Positions 52,300-61,137 of a stretch of DNA of 64,000 nt are shown in pieces. A program made the position numbers and the translations under genes. Each line of letters opens with the position of its first letter. Within the stretch, counting starts at the first letter, position 1. Source of the stretch: Erwinia tasmaniensis Et1/99 (lineage in GTDB: Bacteria; Pseudomonadota; Gammaproteobacteria; Enterobacterales; Enterobacteriaceae). A model generated the notes under the pieces. The model was not told the DNA's origin and made no database searches. It was given only the letters and a program-made list of their open reading frames with translations. The stretch is from contig NC_010694.1 of NCBI RefSeq assembly GCF_000026185.1, positions 3,348,001 to 3,412,000 of the forward strand, in the 5' to 3' direction.

Positions 52300-53148
52300 C
52301 TAGCTGAACTCTTTCAAAAGGGCATTCGCTGCCAGTTTGCCCAGCGCGTTGGCGGCAAACGGACTGTCTCCGGTTAACACTTTGCGGTCCTGATGGACGG
52401 CACCGGATATATCATTATTGACCAAGGTAAGGCCCATCTCTTTCAGCCGCTCACCGAAGAACCAGGTAAGGTGGCCGGGCATGTAGCCGATATCCGGCGT
52501 CTGCTTATCCGCGCTGTCAGGGAAGGCGCACACGGCGTAGCCTTTTAACGGGTTTTCCCCCTTGCTGACGGACAGGAAGGCGGCTGGTCCGTGACAGAGT
52601 GAAATAAGGTATTTATCCTGATCCAGGGTCCAGCGGATCGCGGCGGCAACATCTTCACTTTCCGGCAGGCCGATTAAAGCGCCATGCCCACCCGGAATAA
52701 ATACGCCGGCATAGTCACCGTCCGCGCCGAGATTTTTCACCACGTCAGACAGTTTCAGCGGCTGACGGAAGCTCGCCAGGTAGTCATCAAATAATCCGGT
52801 AATCGCTTTGTCATCAACCGGCATCGCCCAGTGTTCAAATTTGACCATTTCGCCGGAAAGCGTGGCGATATCAAACTGAAATCCGGCTTTATGCAGATGG
52901 TACATCGGCAGCAACGTTTCAACCGGATGATTGCCGGTTGAGAACAGCTTGTCGCCGCTGACCGGGAGATAGCGTTCGTCTGCGGCTATCACCAGAATCT
53001 TTTTGTTGCCACGGTATGGGTTGGGATAATCCGCCCCTGCCAGGTCGGATACGCGGCTGGTGAACTGATCCAGTGAATAAGCCGAGGGGAAGAAAGCATT
53101 ATGCTCTGCGGCATCGGGCTGTGGTTTTTTACTTAATTCAGTGCTCAT
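52300..53148 (-). CDS. hchA: HchA (Hsp31) glyoxalase III/protein deglycase-chaperone
   Basis: A 282-residue DJ-1/PfpI superfamily protein, matching the 283 residues of E. coli HchA. The nucleophile Cys lies in LISLCHGPAAFLS; GVFIPGGHGALIGLPES is the loop with the catalytic Glu region, and HWAMPVDDKAI and MPGHLTWFFGERLKEMG are typical. The ATG at 53148 has GGAG 7 nt upstream; the extra N-terminal codons of the longer frame are not part of the family. It detoxifies methylglyoxal or repairs glycated molecules, fitting the nearby old yellow enzyme as an electrophile-defence group. Confidence 0.93.
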   Translation of the reverse strand: MSTELSKKPQPDAAEHNAFFPSAYSLDQFTSRVSDLAGADYPNPYRGNKKILVIAADERYLPVSGDKLFSTGNHPVETLLPMYHLHKAGFQFDIATLSGEMVKFEHWAMPVDDKAITGLFDDYLASFRQPLKLSDVVKNLGADGDYAGVFIPGGHGALIGLPESEDVAAAIRWTLDQDKYLISLCHGPAAFLSVSKGENPLKGYAVCAFPDSADKQTPDIGYMPGHLTWFFGERLKEMGLTLVNNDISGAVHQDRKVLTGDSPFAANALGKLAANALLKEFS

Positions 53149-53363
53149 GAAAGGCTCCGTTGCGTCGATATCCAGAACGTAAAGCGTAACCGATGATGCT
53201 GAATTTAGCGAAAAACCCGCTACGTCCACCGACGGTGATCGCAACCCGCGTAACATGTCACGCCGGGAAAAGGGGAACTCAACGATGAAAGCAGCCCCTT
53301 TTTAGCGCCGACGGTTAGGGCGATGATAGCGATCGTTTTTACTTGTGACTCAGGGCCGCATTA

Positions 53364-54176
53364 ATGATCAGAATGATTGCCGTCGATATGGACGGCACCT
53401 TCCTCGACGATAATAAGAACTATAACAAGGCGCGGTTTTTATCGCTGTACCAGCAGATGAAACAGCGCGATATCAAATTTGTGGTCGCCAGCGGTAACCA
53501 GTATTATCAGCTGCTGAGCTTTTTCCCTGAAATAAGCGGAGAAATAGCCTTTGTTGCCGAAAATGGGGCAAACATCGTCGATAATGGCAGCACGCTGTTT
53601 TGCGCGCGGTTAAGCGATGAACACCTGGCCCAGGTACTGACGGTTCTGCAACGTATTCCCTATATTCATGCGGTCGTCTGCGGCCCGCGTAGCGCCTATA
53701 TGCTCAACGATACCCCGGATACGCTGCTGGCGCTGATGTCAAAACACTATCACCGGCTGGAACTGCACCCGAATTTTGCGCGCTTAGATGACTGCATCTT
53801 TAAATTCTCCCTGAATCTGGCCGATGAAAAAATCCCCGAACTGATGGAGCACATTGGTCACGCGCTGGACGGCATCGTGACGCCGGTTTCCAGTGGATCT
53901 GGCTTTGTGGATTTGATTATCCCCGGTATGCACAAGGCGCACGGCCTGTCGCTGCTGCAAAAAAAATGGCAGATTGCCAACCATGAAGTGGTGGCAACGG
54001 GCGACAGCGGCAACGATATCGAAATGCTGGCGCATGCAGGCTATGGATTCGCCATGGCCAATGCGCAGCCGGCGGTAAAGCAGGTGGCTCGCTATCATAC
54101 CGAGAGTAATAATCATGAAGGAGCGCTCAATGTGATCGAGCGGGTGCTGACACAAAGCGCCCCCTTTCATCTTTAG
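53364..54176 (+). CDS. ybiV: HAD-family sugar phosphatase YbiV (SupH)
   Basis: A 270-residue Cof-type HAD hydrolase. Motif I is DMDGTFLDD (about 8-16), motif II VASGNQYYQLLSFFPE, motif III Lys in MHKAHGLSLLQKKW, and motif IV TGDSGNDIEML. It is close to E. coli YbiV (271 residues) across its length, including FVAENGANIVD and SNNHEGALNVI. It dephosphorylates sugar phosphates such as sorbitol- or fructose-1-phosphate in vitro. The start may be 53364 or the next Met at 53373. Its 3' end overlaps ydcJ by 4 nt. Confidence 0.92.
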   Translation: MIRMIAVDMDGTFLDDNKNYNKARFLSLYQQMKQRDIKFVVASGNQYYQLLSFFPEISGEIAFVAENGANIVDNGSTLFCARLSDEHLAQVLTVLQRIPYIHAVVCGPRSAYMLNDTPDTLLALMSKHYHRLELHPNFARLDDCIFKFSLNLADEKIPELMEHIGHALDGIVTPVSSGSGFVDLIIPGMHKAHGLSLLQKKWQIANHEVVATGDSGNDIEMLAHAGYGFAMANAQPAVKQVARYHTESNNHEGALNVIERVLTQSAPFHL

Positions 54177-55516
54177 ACGTCAAGCTGCAGGCGGTCAAGC
54201 GATCCCTGCTGGCACTGCTGGTACAGGCTGAATTCGTCCATCACCGGCGCGCCCAGCGCCCGTTCAAATTCGGCCTGGCTGGCATGACCACTGGTGGCAT
54301 GACGCCGGTCATCACCAAGATTAGACTGGAAAATGCCGGCGGCGCTGACCGGGAGAAAATCTTCATAGATAACTGGCTCTGCCACTACCGCCCCGCTGGC
54401 AATCAGACTTTCCAGATCCTGCCCCGGCGCGGCGGCCACCAGCGGATTGCGTCGGTAGCGATACCAGGCAAGCTGCTGACGGCGCAGTTCGTCCGCGTCG
54501 TCCGGGAAGTCGGCAAATATCTTGCCCAGATGCTGCTGATAGCTGGCGTTGTCGGCAAACTTTTTCTCCGACGCCTGACGCAGCAGGCGATCGTACAGCT
54601 CACGCCCTTTGCGCGTCAGTGCCACGCCGCGCTGTTCAATTTCACCGAAGCGGGCGCTGTGCATGCCCTGAAGCCGGTCAGTGAAATCTATGGCCTCGTT
54701 CAGCGCCTTAAAGCTGGTCTGGCGCAGCAGGATCGGGCAACGGCGGGCGGGCGGGCCTTCAATCGTCTCTTTCGGCGTAATGCCATACGCAGGCATCAGC
54801 TGCTGAACGCGGTCGATGTCCAGCGTGCGCGGCGTCAGATGGTTAATGTGCGGCCCGCGAAAACAGACCACGTCGGCAATCAGACGATGCTGTGCCAGCA
54901 GCGCGTGATAGGTTTCAAGATCGACTGAAGCCTGCCGGTGCCAGCGAAAAGTTTCCAGCGCCTGGCGCACAAAATCATCGGCTTCCTCCTCTTTCAGCCC
55001 CCCCTGCTGCTGCCAAATCACCAGCAGTTCCCGCAGACGGGGCGTGAAAATATCGCGTTGATCCAGTATCTCACCTGCCCGCTGGCGCAGAACGGTATCG
55101 TCAATCAACTCCAGGCGCAGTAATGAGGTAAAGATGCGAAACGGATTGATGTGCAAAGCGCGCTCCGTCACCGGGCGAAAAGCGGTTGAGTGTACCGGCA
55201 CGCCGGCGGCCGAAAGATCGTAATAGCCCACCGGAGACATGCCCATCACCGCAAACAGCTGACGTAATGTCGCCAGCTCTCGTGCCGTTCCCACCCGGAT
55301 AGCGCCGTGACGTTCCACGCTCTGGCGGTTAACCTCCTGCTGCCAGTGTTCTGCCGCAGGCTGCCCGCTACCGCTCTCCGGCAATACCCGCTCGTTGACC
55401 TCACGCACCAGCCGTAACAAGGTGCCATATTGAGGAACTTCCGCCTGATACATTGCCGACATCGCTTTGGAAAAGCGGTCGCGAATATGATCCGCGCTGA
55501 TAAAGCCGTTGCTCAT
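54173..55516 (-). CDS. ydcJ: YdcJ/HglS-type 2-oxoadipate dioxygenase/decarboxylase (DUF1338)
   Basis: A 447-residue protein, exactly the length of E. coli YdcJ. Visible family segments: FSKAMSAMYQAEVPQYGTLL, VPVHSTAFRPVTERALHINP, GPHINHLTPRTLDIDRVQQL, FGEIEQRGVALTRKGRELYD, and a C-terminal YEDFLPVSAAGIFQSNL. HglS homologues in pseudomonads turn 2-oxoadipate into D-2-hydroxyglutarate in lysine breakdown, using Fe(II) bound by two His and a Glu; the VHST, HINH and EIEQRG motifs suit these ligands. The ATG at 55516 is chosen over 55567 by length and homology. Confidence 0.92.
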   Translation of the reverse strand: MSNGFISADHIRDRFSKAMSAMYQAEVPQYGTLLRLVREVNERVLPESGSGQPAAEHWQQEVNRQSVERHGAIRVGTARELATLRQLFAVMGMSPVGYYDLSAAGVPVHSTAFRPVTERALHINPFRIFTSLLRLELIDDTVLRQRAGEILDQRDIFTPRLRELLVIWQQQGGLKEEEADDFVRQALETFRWHRQASVDLETYHALLAQHRLIADVVCFRGPHINHLTPRTLDIDRVQQLMPAYGITPKETIEGPPARRCPILLRQTSFKALNEAIDFTDRLQGMHSARFGEIEQRGVALTRKGRELYDRLLRQASEKKFADNASYQQHLGKIFADFPDDADELRRQQLAWYRYRRNPLVAAAPGQDLESLIASGAVVAEPVIYEDFLPVSAAGIFQSNLGDDRRHATSGHASQAEFERALGAPVMDEFSLYQQCQQGSLDRLQLDV

Positions 55517-55688
55517 TGCTGCTCTCCTGAAATGATCTCGAAAGACTGCCACAGGGAGAATAGCCACGCGCGTGGCGGCTAAGTGTTAGATTCGTCACAG
55601 ATTGCAGAGAGGGAAACGGGATCTTATTACAGGCCTTAAGTTTGGCGAGACAAAGAAATAAACCAATCCCGCAGTAGCGGCAAGAAAA

Positions 55689-55712
55689 AAGGCGAAGTGG
55701 TTGCTTCGCCTT
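55689..55712 (-). terminator. Rho-independent terminator of the small hydrophobic peptide gene
   Basis: CTTCGCCTT/AAGGCGAAG form a 9-bp stem (55704-55712 and 55689-55697) with a 6-nt loop; on the minus strand the stem is followed by TTTTTTCTTG. It stands 20 nt after the stop of the 31-residue peptide gene. Confidence 0.8.
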
Positions 55713-55732
55713 CGTTCAGAGTCCCAGCATCC

Positions 55733-55828
55733 TTAGCGGTTACCGGTCAGTTGCCGTAAGGCAACGATAATGTGCAGGCAAGCGAGAAAGATATTCAGCG
55801 CCAGCAGAACAGCTTCTGCGATTATCAC
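55733..55828 (-). CDS. 31-residue hydrophobic peptide, candidate type I toxin (TisB/ZorO-like)
   Basis: A GTG-started frame of 31 codons, preceded by AAGGAG 8 nt upstream (55837-55842). The peptide is one hydrophobic helix, IIAEAVLLALNIFLACLHII, followed by VALRQLTGNR, with a short polar, basic tail, like the membrane-disrupting peptides TisB, ZorO or ShoB. Sequence identity to any one is not claimed. Support comes from its surroundings: a TATAAT box at 56030-56035 gives a leader of about 195 nt, a terminator follows the stop, and a divergent small RNA carries 22 nt complementary to the leader. A longer frame with the same stop extends to 56101 but looks unlike protein. The expected role is inner-membrane depolarisation under stress. 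Confidence 0.72.
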   Translation of the reverse strand: MIIAEAVLLALNIFLACLHIIVALRQLTGNR

Positions 55829-55900
55829 TCGGCACGCTCCTTGTGAGCGAGTATGCACAGCGCTGCAAGTGCCTTTCCATTTCCCCTTGCGACGATGCAC

Positions 55901-55922
55901 CGACTGCTGGAAGGTGCTTGTG
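55901..55922 (-). repeat. 22-nt direct repeat, antitoxin target in the toxin mRNA leader
   Basis: The 22 bases here (beginning CGACTGCTGGAAGG on the plus strand) are repeated exactly at 56101-56122, with start-to-start distance 200. Because the toxin gene is read on the minus strand, its mRNA carries the complement of the small RNA's 5' end, about 73 nt before the GTG start codon. Confidence 0.85.
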
Positions 55923-56029
55923 CCACTCCTCAGGTGGAGGCAAACCGGACAGCACCACCTGTTTCCCGCCGGGAGTAAAACCTGACCCTGCCCACCCGGA
56001 GAAGGACGCCCCATTCCAACAATCGCGCC

Positions 56030-56035
56030 ATTATA
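56030..56035 (-). promoter_or_regulatory. -10 box of the toxin promoter
   Basis: On the minus strand TATAAT is perfect; the region 17 nt further upstream (TAATGA) is a poor -35 element. Transcription would start near 56023 and give a leader of about 195 nt before the toxin start codon. A weak -35 might point to an activator or stress control. Confidence 0.5.
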
Positions 56036-56069
56036 ATACCTTTCGTGATAATTCATTACCGGTCTTATC

Positions 56070-56098
56070 TTGACCCTGCTCACATAACAGACTACTAT
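56070..56098 (+). promoter_or_regulatory. Sigma-70 promoter of the antitoxin small RNA
   Basis: TTGACC at 56070-56075, a 17-nt spacer, and TACTAT at 56093-56098. This is a near-ideal housekeeping promoter that fires just before the complementary 22-nt segment, consistent with a constitutive antitoxin RNA. Confidence 0.75.
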
Positions 56099-56100
56099 CA

Positions 56101-56199
56101 CGACTGCTGGAAGGTGCTTGTGATGACGTTCTCGCGGTTGTTACCCGCTACGGCGAGAACAAAAAAAAGAATCTGGCTTTGCCGCCAGATTCTTTTTTT
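56101..56199 (+). ncRNA. Antitoxin small RNA (IstR/OrzO-like arrangement)
   Basis: A transcript of about 97 nt is predicted from the promoter at 56070-56098 to the terminator at 56166-56199. Its 5' end begins with 22 nt that are perfectly complementary to the leader of the divergently transcribed hydrophobic peptide mRNA. Then come a stem (GTTCTCGC at 56128-56135 with GCGAGAAC at 56153-56160) and the terminator stem. A free 5' seed, a middle hairpin and a terminator hairpin is the layout of IstR-1 and OrzO. Base pairing would block ribosome loading or expose the mRNA to RNase III. Confidence 0.75.
56166..56199 (+). terminator. Rho-independent terminator of the small RNA, also facing treF
   Basis: AAAGAATCTGGC (56166-56177) and GCCAGATTCTTT (56184-56195) form a 12-bp stem with a 6-nt loop, followed by TTTT. 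A-runs before the stem make it usable in both directions, so it may also end treF transcripts. Confidence 0.88.
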
Positions 56200-56246
56200 G
56201 TGTGTCGTTGATACGGCAGAAATAGTCTAAGGCCGCCCCGGCGGGA

Positions 56247-57857
56247 TTATAGCTGGGGGTACATCTCCAGCAGGCGGCGCGTAACGCCGTTGGTCCAGCC
56301 GAAGCCATCCTGTAACGGATATTCCCCGCCGCCGCCCAGCAGCGCAGCCTCTCCGCTGATATTATACTTCTCTACCATCTTGTGGTGCTGCTGCCAGGTG
56401 CTATTGACGGTATGCAGCCAGCGGGAGGCAATCTCCTGCGCCAGCAGCTCGTCGCCGTAGCTGTGGAAACCTTTGATTGCCATCCACTGCACGGGAGCCC
56501 AACCGTTCGGACTGTCCCACTGCTCGCCGGTCACACTCATGCTGCACAGTATGCCGCCCGGGGCCAACAGATGGTCGCGCACCGCTTTGGCCGTACGGTT
56601 GGCCTGGTCGAGACTGGCCATGCCGACATACACCGGCGTGACGGCGGCGGCGGAGAAGGTTGCCTGCTCGCCTTCGCGCCAGTTGTAGTCACGATACAGA
56701 CCCGCCTGCACATCCCACAAATAGCGATCAACGGCCTCACGACGCCGCAGCGCCAGCTGCTGAAAACGTTCGGCCGTTGCCTGCTCTCCCCTGCTGGCCG
56801 AAAGACGAGCAATCGTGGTTTCCAGCTTGTAGAGAAGCGCATTAAGGTCAACGGGCACAATGCTGGTGGTTTGAATACTTTCCAGACGGCCAGGCTCACT
56901 TAACCAGCGCGAGGTATAGTCCCAGCCCGATGCCGCTCCGGCGCGCAGATCGCGGTAGACCTCGCTCGACGGGCGCGAAGATTGACCTGCCGTTTCCACA
57001 TCCTCACGATATGACTCGTCGCGCGGCGTGTCGCGATCGTCCCAGTAGCGGTTTAGCACCGACCCATCGCTCAGCATAACCACATGACGATGCGCGCGGT
57101 TTGGCGCCAGGGTTTCCTGTCCGTCCATCCAGAAAGCGTATTCGCTTTTCAGCTGCGGCAGATAGTGTTGCGCTTCATGTACGTCATTCTTTTCAAACAG
57201 CTCTACCATCATGGCAAATACCGGGGGCTGCGAACGGCTGAGGTAGTAGGTGCGGTTGCCGTTCGGGATATGACCATATTTATCGATCATCCACGCGAAA
57301 TTATCCGCCATGCTGCGCATCAGATCGCAACGCCCCGCGGCGGCGAAGCCGAGCATGCTAAAATAAGAGTCCCAATAATAGACTTCGCTAAAACGCCCGC
57401 CGGGCACGACGTAAGGCTTCGGCAGCGGCAGCAGTGAGGAGAACTTACGATGTTTTTCCGGCTGGCGAGTCAGCACCGGCCACAGGCCATCGATATGTTC
57501 TGCCATGGTATGATTTGGATCGGCAACATAGCGGCTGTCATGCACGTCTGGCAGATCGAAATTTTCCAGAACGAATTCCAGCAGGTTAAAATCTTCCTGT
57601 TCACGCTTCAAATAGTAGCGAAACAGAATAGGTTCCGGGTCCGTTTTTGGCGCGCAGTCGGCAAAGGTTTTGCTGTCGCTAAAAATGCGCGACATCTGCA
57701 CCGCAGTAAACAGCTCCTGATAGCGTTCGGAGGGGGTGAGAATGTCTGAAGCCGGCAGCCCGTGGATCCGCTCCGGGTGAGGCTCACCCACGTCTTCAGG
57801 CCCTGTGATATAATCATCATGCCAGGCTTCAAATTCAACAGGGTTAGTGTTAATCAT
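56247..57857 (-). CDS. treF: Cytoplasmic trehalase
   Basis: A 536-residue GH37 trehalase without signal peptide, so the cytoplasmic TreF rather than periplasmic TreA. Family signatures: [20 protein letters not shown] (signature 1), [55 protein letters not shown] with the catalytic Asp, [20 protein letters not shown] (signature 2), and [20 protein letters not shown]. It splits trehalose into two glucose. The ATG at 57857 is taken as start although its ribosome binding site is weak; AGGAGG at 57887-57892 lies further upstream in the same frame. The stop faces the small RNA terminator. Confidence 0.94.
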   Translation of the reverse strand: MINTNPVEFEAWHDDYITGPEDVGEPHPERIHGLPASDILTPSERYQELFTAVQMSRIFSDSKTFADCAPKTDPEPILFRYYLKREQEDFNLLEFVLENFDLPDVHDSRYVADPNHTMAEHIDGLWPVLTRQPEKHRKFSSLLPLPKPYVVPGGRFSEVYYWDSYFSMLGFAAAGRCDLMRSMADNFAWMIDKYGHIPNGNRTYYLSRSQPPVFAMMVELFEKNDVHEAQHYLPQLKSEYAFWMDGQETLAPNRAHRHVVMLSDGSVLNRYWDDRDTPRDESYREDVETAGQSSRPSSEVYRDLRAGAASGWDYTSRWLSEPGRLESIQTTSIVPVDLNALLYKLETTIARLSASRGEQATAERFQQLALRRREAVDRYLWDVQAGLYRDYNWREGEQATFSAAAVTPVYVGMASLDQANRTAKAVRDHLLAPGGILCSMSVTGEQWDSPNGWAPVQWMAIKGFHSYGDELLAQEIASRWLHTVNSTWQQHHKMVEKYNISGEAALLGGGGEYPLQDGFGWTNGVTRRLLEMYPQL

Positions 57858-57911
57858 CGCTTCATTTTGGTTGAAAGTGATAAAAACCTCCTGATGCCCA
57901 GCCTGCGGCAA

Positions 57912-58517
57912 ATTTGTCTGGTGAATAAAAAATTGATGCTACTAATTATAGTCCCGTCATTAGATGATGCAACCAGACACCAGGATAATTCCCAGTAAAA
58001 GATATTTTACACCGTCAGAAATAAATCTGAATTTTACTATTACATTCAACAATGAAATATTTATTCATCAGCGCGCATATTAAGAAATCTATTTAATCTA
58101 TTCGCCTGACGTTATTCGTTAAGGGCGTTAATACCACCATTTATCCCTGCATCGCTGGCACATAACGAAAACAACTTTTTCCGCGTTCTTGTCGCTATTT
58201 CTTAAGGCTAATCGTGAATTAGCGCGGTGACACCTGCCTTTTTCCGTGGTGGCGCGTGCCAGCGGCAATGTCACGGCCGGTAATGCGGATCTTTGCCGCT
58301 TCTTCTTCCAGGGAAAAGCGGCGACGCCAGGCCGGGGATGGCGTAAAATCACTCCTGTACGCCCGCCCTAACCCGCCTTCAGCGGGAATATTTTCTGACT
58401 GTGATTTACTTCTCAGTGCCGGGAAAATACACTGGCGCGCCACGGTCACTTCGTGAACAGGACAGACCCCCTCTACCACGCCCAGGCATAGGCACGTAAC
58501 CTGAAAGGATGATATTA
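57912..58517. other. Intergenic region between treF and the LysE-type exporter
   Basis: About 600 bp with AT-rich left half (likely treF promoter) and GC-richer right half. Short frames on the minus strand (58128-58352, 58219-58479) overlap each other and have no domain or good start site. AAGGATG before 58518 is the exporter's ribosome binding site. No RNA gene was recognised. Confidence 0.4.
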
Positions 58518-59144
58518 ATGACGCTTGAACTTTGGCTGGCCTATACCGGCGTGATCGCCGCGCTGATCGCCATTCCCGGCCCCTCAGCGCTGATCAATAT
58601 GACGCACGGTCTGCGTTACGGTCGTAAGCAGGCGCTGGCAACCGTCGGCGGCGGCGTGCTGGCCGCCATGATACTGATGACCGCCTCGGCGCTGGGTCTG
58701 GGGGCTATTCTTGCCGCTTCAACCACCGCCTTTATGGTGTTGAAAATCGTGGGTGCCGCCTATCTGATTTGGCTGGGCATCGCCGCATGGCGCGACAACA
58801 GCGAACCGGCTCAGATTAACGCGTCTGAACTTGAAGATGCGCCGGGAGCCATGCGCCTGTTCCGCAAAGGTTTCACGGTGGGCATCAGTAACCCGAAAGA
58901 TCTGCTGTTCTTTGCCGCGCTGTTCCCGAACTTTATCGATGCCAGCCATCCGCACGCCGCGCAGTTTGCCACGCTGGCTGTGACCTGGGCGGTGCTGGAT
59001 GGCGGCATTATGTTCAGCTACGCCTGCGCGGGCCGTCGGCTGTCGGGCGTCTTTTCTGACGCTCGCCGTCTGCGCATCCTTAACCGCTCTACCGGCAGCC
59101 TGTTCGTTTTTGCCGGGGGCGCACTGGCAGTTTCGGCAAAATAG
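58518..59144 (+). CDS. LysE/RhtB-family amino-acid exporter
   Basis: A 208-residue membrane protein with six predicted helices and the family signature IPGPSALINMTHGLRYGRKQALATVGGG (about 21-48), followed by GLGAILAASTTAFMVLKIVGAAYLIWLGI and the FRKGFTVGISNPKDLLFFAALFPNFI motif. Members export amino acids such as threonine, homoserine or lysine; the substrate here is not determined. AAGGA lies 9 nt before ATG 58518, preferred to 58509. It ends directly against the convergent hydro-lyase small subunit gene. Confidence 0.92.
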   Translation: MTLELWLAYTGVIAALIAIPGPSALINMTHGLRYGRKQALATVGGGVLAAMILMTASALGLGAILAASTTAFMVLKIVGAAYLIWLGIAAWRDNSEPAQINASELEDAPGAMRLFRKGFTVGISNPKDLLFFAALFPNFIDASHPHAAQFATLAVTWAVLDGGIMFSYACAGRRLSGVFSDARRLRILNRSTGSLFVFAGGALAVSAK

Positions 59145-59693
59145 TTACGCGCTAACGTTGATACGCCCGCTGGCGCGGGCCCAGGCGAACAGTCCGCCGG
59201 CGGCAACCATATTCGCCAGCTCCCCCAGCGGGTCGGTCATCAGCCGCTCGCCGCTTTCCAGCAGCGTGATCGTCTGCTTGCCGATATCAATGCTGACCCG
59301 ATCGCCGGTACGCAGACGCTGACATAAGGGTTCAGCGGCAGCGACCGGCAGCAGCTCCCCGGTGGCAACACAGTTGCGGAAAAAGATGCGCGCATACGAC
59401 TGCGCGATGACCGCCTGAACCCCGGCCGCCCCCAGCGCCACAACCGCATGCTCGCGCGAAGAGCCGCAGCCAAAGTTTTTCCCCGCCACGATAATCGGGT
59501 AGGCCGAACGTCCGGTTTGTGGATCGATAAACGGCAGCGCCCCCTCCGGCAGACCGCACATGGCCAGCCGCGCAAGCTGCGCATAGCCCTCCGGCGTCGA
59601 GGGGTTGACCTTCAGATATTCCGCCGACAGGATCTGGTCGGTATCAATATTATCGCCGAGGACGTACACCGCCCCGCTGATCATCGCTTTCAT
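59145..59693 (-). CDS. Aconitase-family hydro-lyase small subunit (LeuD2-like)
   Basis: A 182-residue swivel-domain subunit: GAVYVLGDNIDTDQILSAEY, the cofactor/substrate loop NFGCGSSREHAVVALGAAGV, and IFFRNCVATGELLPV. This is the short archaeal-type LeuD2 or homoaconitase class rather than the 200-residue E. coli LeuD. It pairs with the large subunit upstream, overlapping by ATGA (59690-59693). The chosen ATG is the start of the domain; the longer frame lies inside the large subunit gene. Confidence 0.88.
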   Translation of the reverse strand: MKAMISGAVYVLGDNIDTDQILSAEYLKVNPSTPEGYAQLARLAMCGLPEGALPFIDPQTGRSAYPIIVAGKNFGCGSSREHAVVALGAAGVQAVIAQSYARIFFRNCVATGELLPVAAAEPLCQRLRTGDRVSIDIGKQTITLLESGERLMTDPLGELANMVAAGGLFAWARASGRINVSA

Positions 59694-61000
59694 TTGTCGT
59701 CTCCGCACAGTGCGCCGGGATGGGTTATCTCGCCGGTTACCGCCGCAGCGGCCACGGCATAAGGGGAAGCAAGATAGATGTTGGCCCGTTTGTGGCCCAT
59801 ACGCCCGACAAAGTTGCGGTTGGTGGTGGAGATCACCGAGATCGGCTGGTTGACGCGGCCAAAAGTATCGGCCGGGCCGCCGCAGCACGCCGCGCAGCCG
59901 GATTCGGACGACAGCTGCACGCCCGCATCACACAGGATGCGGTACACCGACTGACCGTCAATATCGGTGCTGATTAAACCGTGAAAGACCTCTTTTGTCG
60001 CGGGTACGGCGAAGGTCGGAACCACGACTTTGCGCCCTTTGATTACGCGGGCAGCGGCAATAAAATCAGCCAGCTTACCGCCGGTACAGGAACCGATATA
60101 CGCCTGTGAAATCGCCACGTTCTTCAGCGTATCGATGGCCACCACGTTATCCGGCGAATGCGGTTTAGCCACCAGCGGCTGCATCTCCGTCACATTAATG
60201 TCCAGCACCTGGCTGTAACGGGCGTCCGCGTCAGGTTCCACCACGCTAAACGGGATATCGGTGCGCGTGGCAAGATAGTCCAGCGTGGCCTGATTCGGCA
60301 CCATGATGCCGTTTTTCGCCCCGCACTCCACCACCATATTGCATATCGTCATGCGCTCCTCAACCGACATGGCATCAATGACGCTGCCGCCAAATTCAAT
60401 GGCTTCATAGGTGGCCCCATCCACCGTTAGCCTGGCCAGCAGGCCGAGGATCAGATCTTTAGCCTGTAAATACGCGGGCATCACGCCGTGGTAGTTCACG
60501 CGGATCGTGGTGGGGACTTTCAGCGGGATCTCTCCACTCCCTAACGCGTAGGCGGCATCGGTGATCCCCAGGCCAATGGCGAAGCAGCCAAATGCCCCTG
60601 CGGTGACGGTATGCGAATCCGTTCCCAGCAGAACTTCTCCCGGCCTCGTGTGCCCGCCTTCCGCCAGGCCAATATGACAAACGCCCTTATAGTCCGGCGT
60701 ACCGACATCGTAGAAGTATTTAATCTGCTGTTCGCGGGCAAATTCACGCATCACGCGAATATTCTGATTCGCCTGTGGGTCGGCGGAATAAACAAAGTGA
60801 TCGGGGATCATAATAAAGCGTTCAGCATCCCAGACTTTTGCCCGTGCGCCGAACTCTTTCTTAAACACGCTGGCAACGCCCGGCGTACAGGGGTCGTGCG
60901 ACATTAATATATCAACTTTTGCCCAAACGATTTCCCCCGGCGTAACACATTTTCGCCCGCTGGCACGGGCAAGTATTTTTTGACTGATTGTCTGACCCAT
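59690..61000 (-). CDS. Aconitase-family hydro-lyase large subunit (LeuC2-like)
   Basis: A 436-residue subunit with the [4Fe-4S] ligands visible: Cys in YIGSCTGGKLADF and two Cys in ESGCAACCGGPAD; GTDSHTVTAGAFGCFAIGLG is the family motif. It belongs to the homoaconitase/isopropylmalate isomerase class 2 (about 420-430 residues). Reaction candidates are isopropylmalate, homoaconitate, citraconate or dimethylmalate hydro-lyase; the sequence does not decide. No leuA or leuB is beside it, so leucine synthesis is unlikely to be its main job. A LysR-type gene is divergent 137 nt away. Confidence 0.88.
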   Translation of the reverse strand: MGQTISQKILARASGRKCVTPGEIVWAKVDILMSHDPCTPGVASVFKKEFGARAKVWDAERFIMIPDHFVYSADPQANQNIRVMREFAREQQIKYFYDVGTPDYKGVCHIGLAEGGHTRPGEVLLGTDSHTVTAGAFGCFAIGLGITDAAYALGSGEIPLKVPTTIRVNYHGVMPAYLQAKDLILGLLARLTVDGATYEAIEFGGSVIDAMSVEERMTICNMVVECGAKNGIMVPNQATLDYLATRTDIPFSVVEPDADARYSQVLDINVTEMQPLVAKPHSPDNVVAIDTLKNVAISQAYIGSCTGGKLADFIAAARVIKGRKVVVPTFAVPATKEVFHGLISTDIDGQSVYRILCDAGVQLSSESGCAACCGGPADTFGRVNQPISVISTTNRNFVGRMGHKRANIYLASPYAVAAAAVTGEITHPGALCGDDK

Positions 61001-61137
61001 TAATATTATCTCTGCGTAATAAAGCGACCGTTAAGAATGAATCCAATGTAATAACCTTACTGTTTTTCACTGCGCGGCAAACGACAAATATGCTAATATC
61101 GCGCATTGTTTCTCTCTAAAAACAATCCGGGATAATA

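Noticed and set aside
56077..56092. Possible LexA box (CTGTTATGTGAGCAG on the minus strand) at the toxin promoter, as in tisB
   Set aside because: The two half-sites are one base too close to match CTGT-N8-ACAG and the second half-site is imperfect.
55733..56101. 122-residue frame covering the toxin and its leader
   Set aside because: Only its last 31 codons look like protein; the rest overlaps the leader, the antisense target and the promoter.
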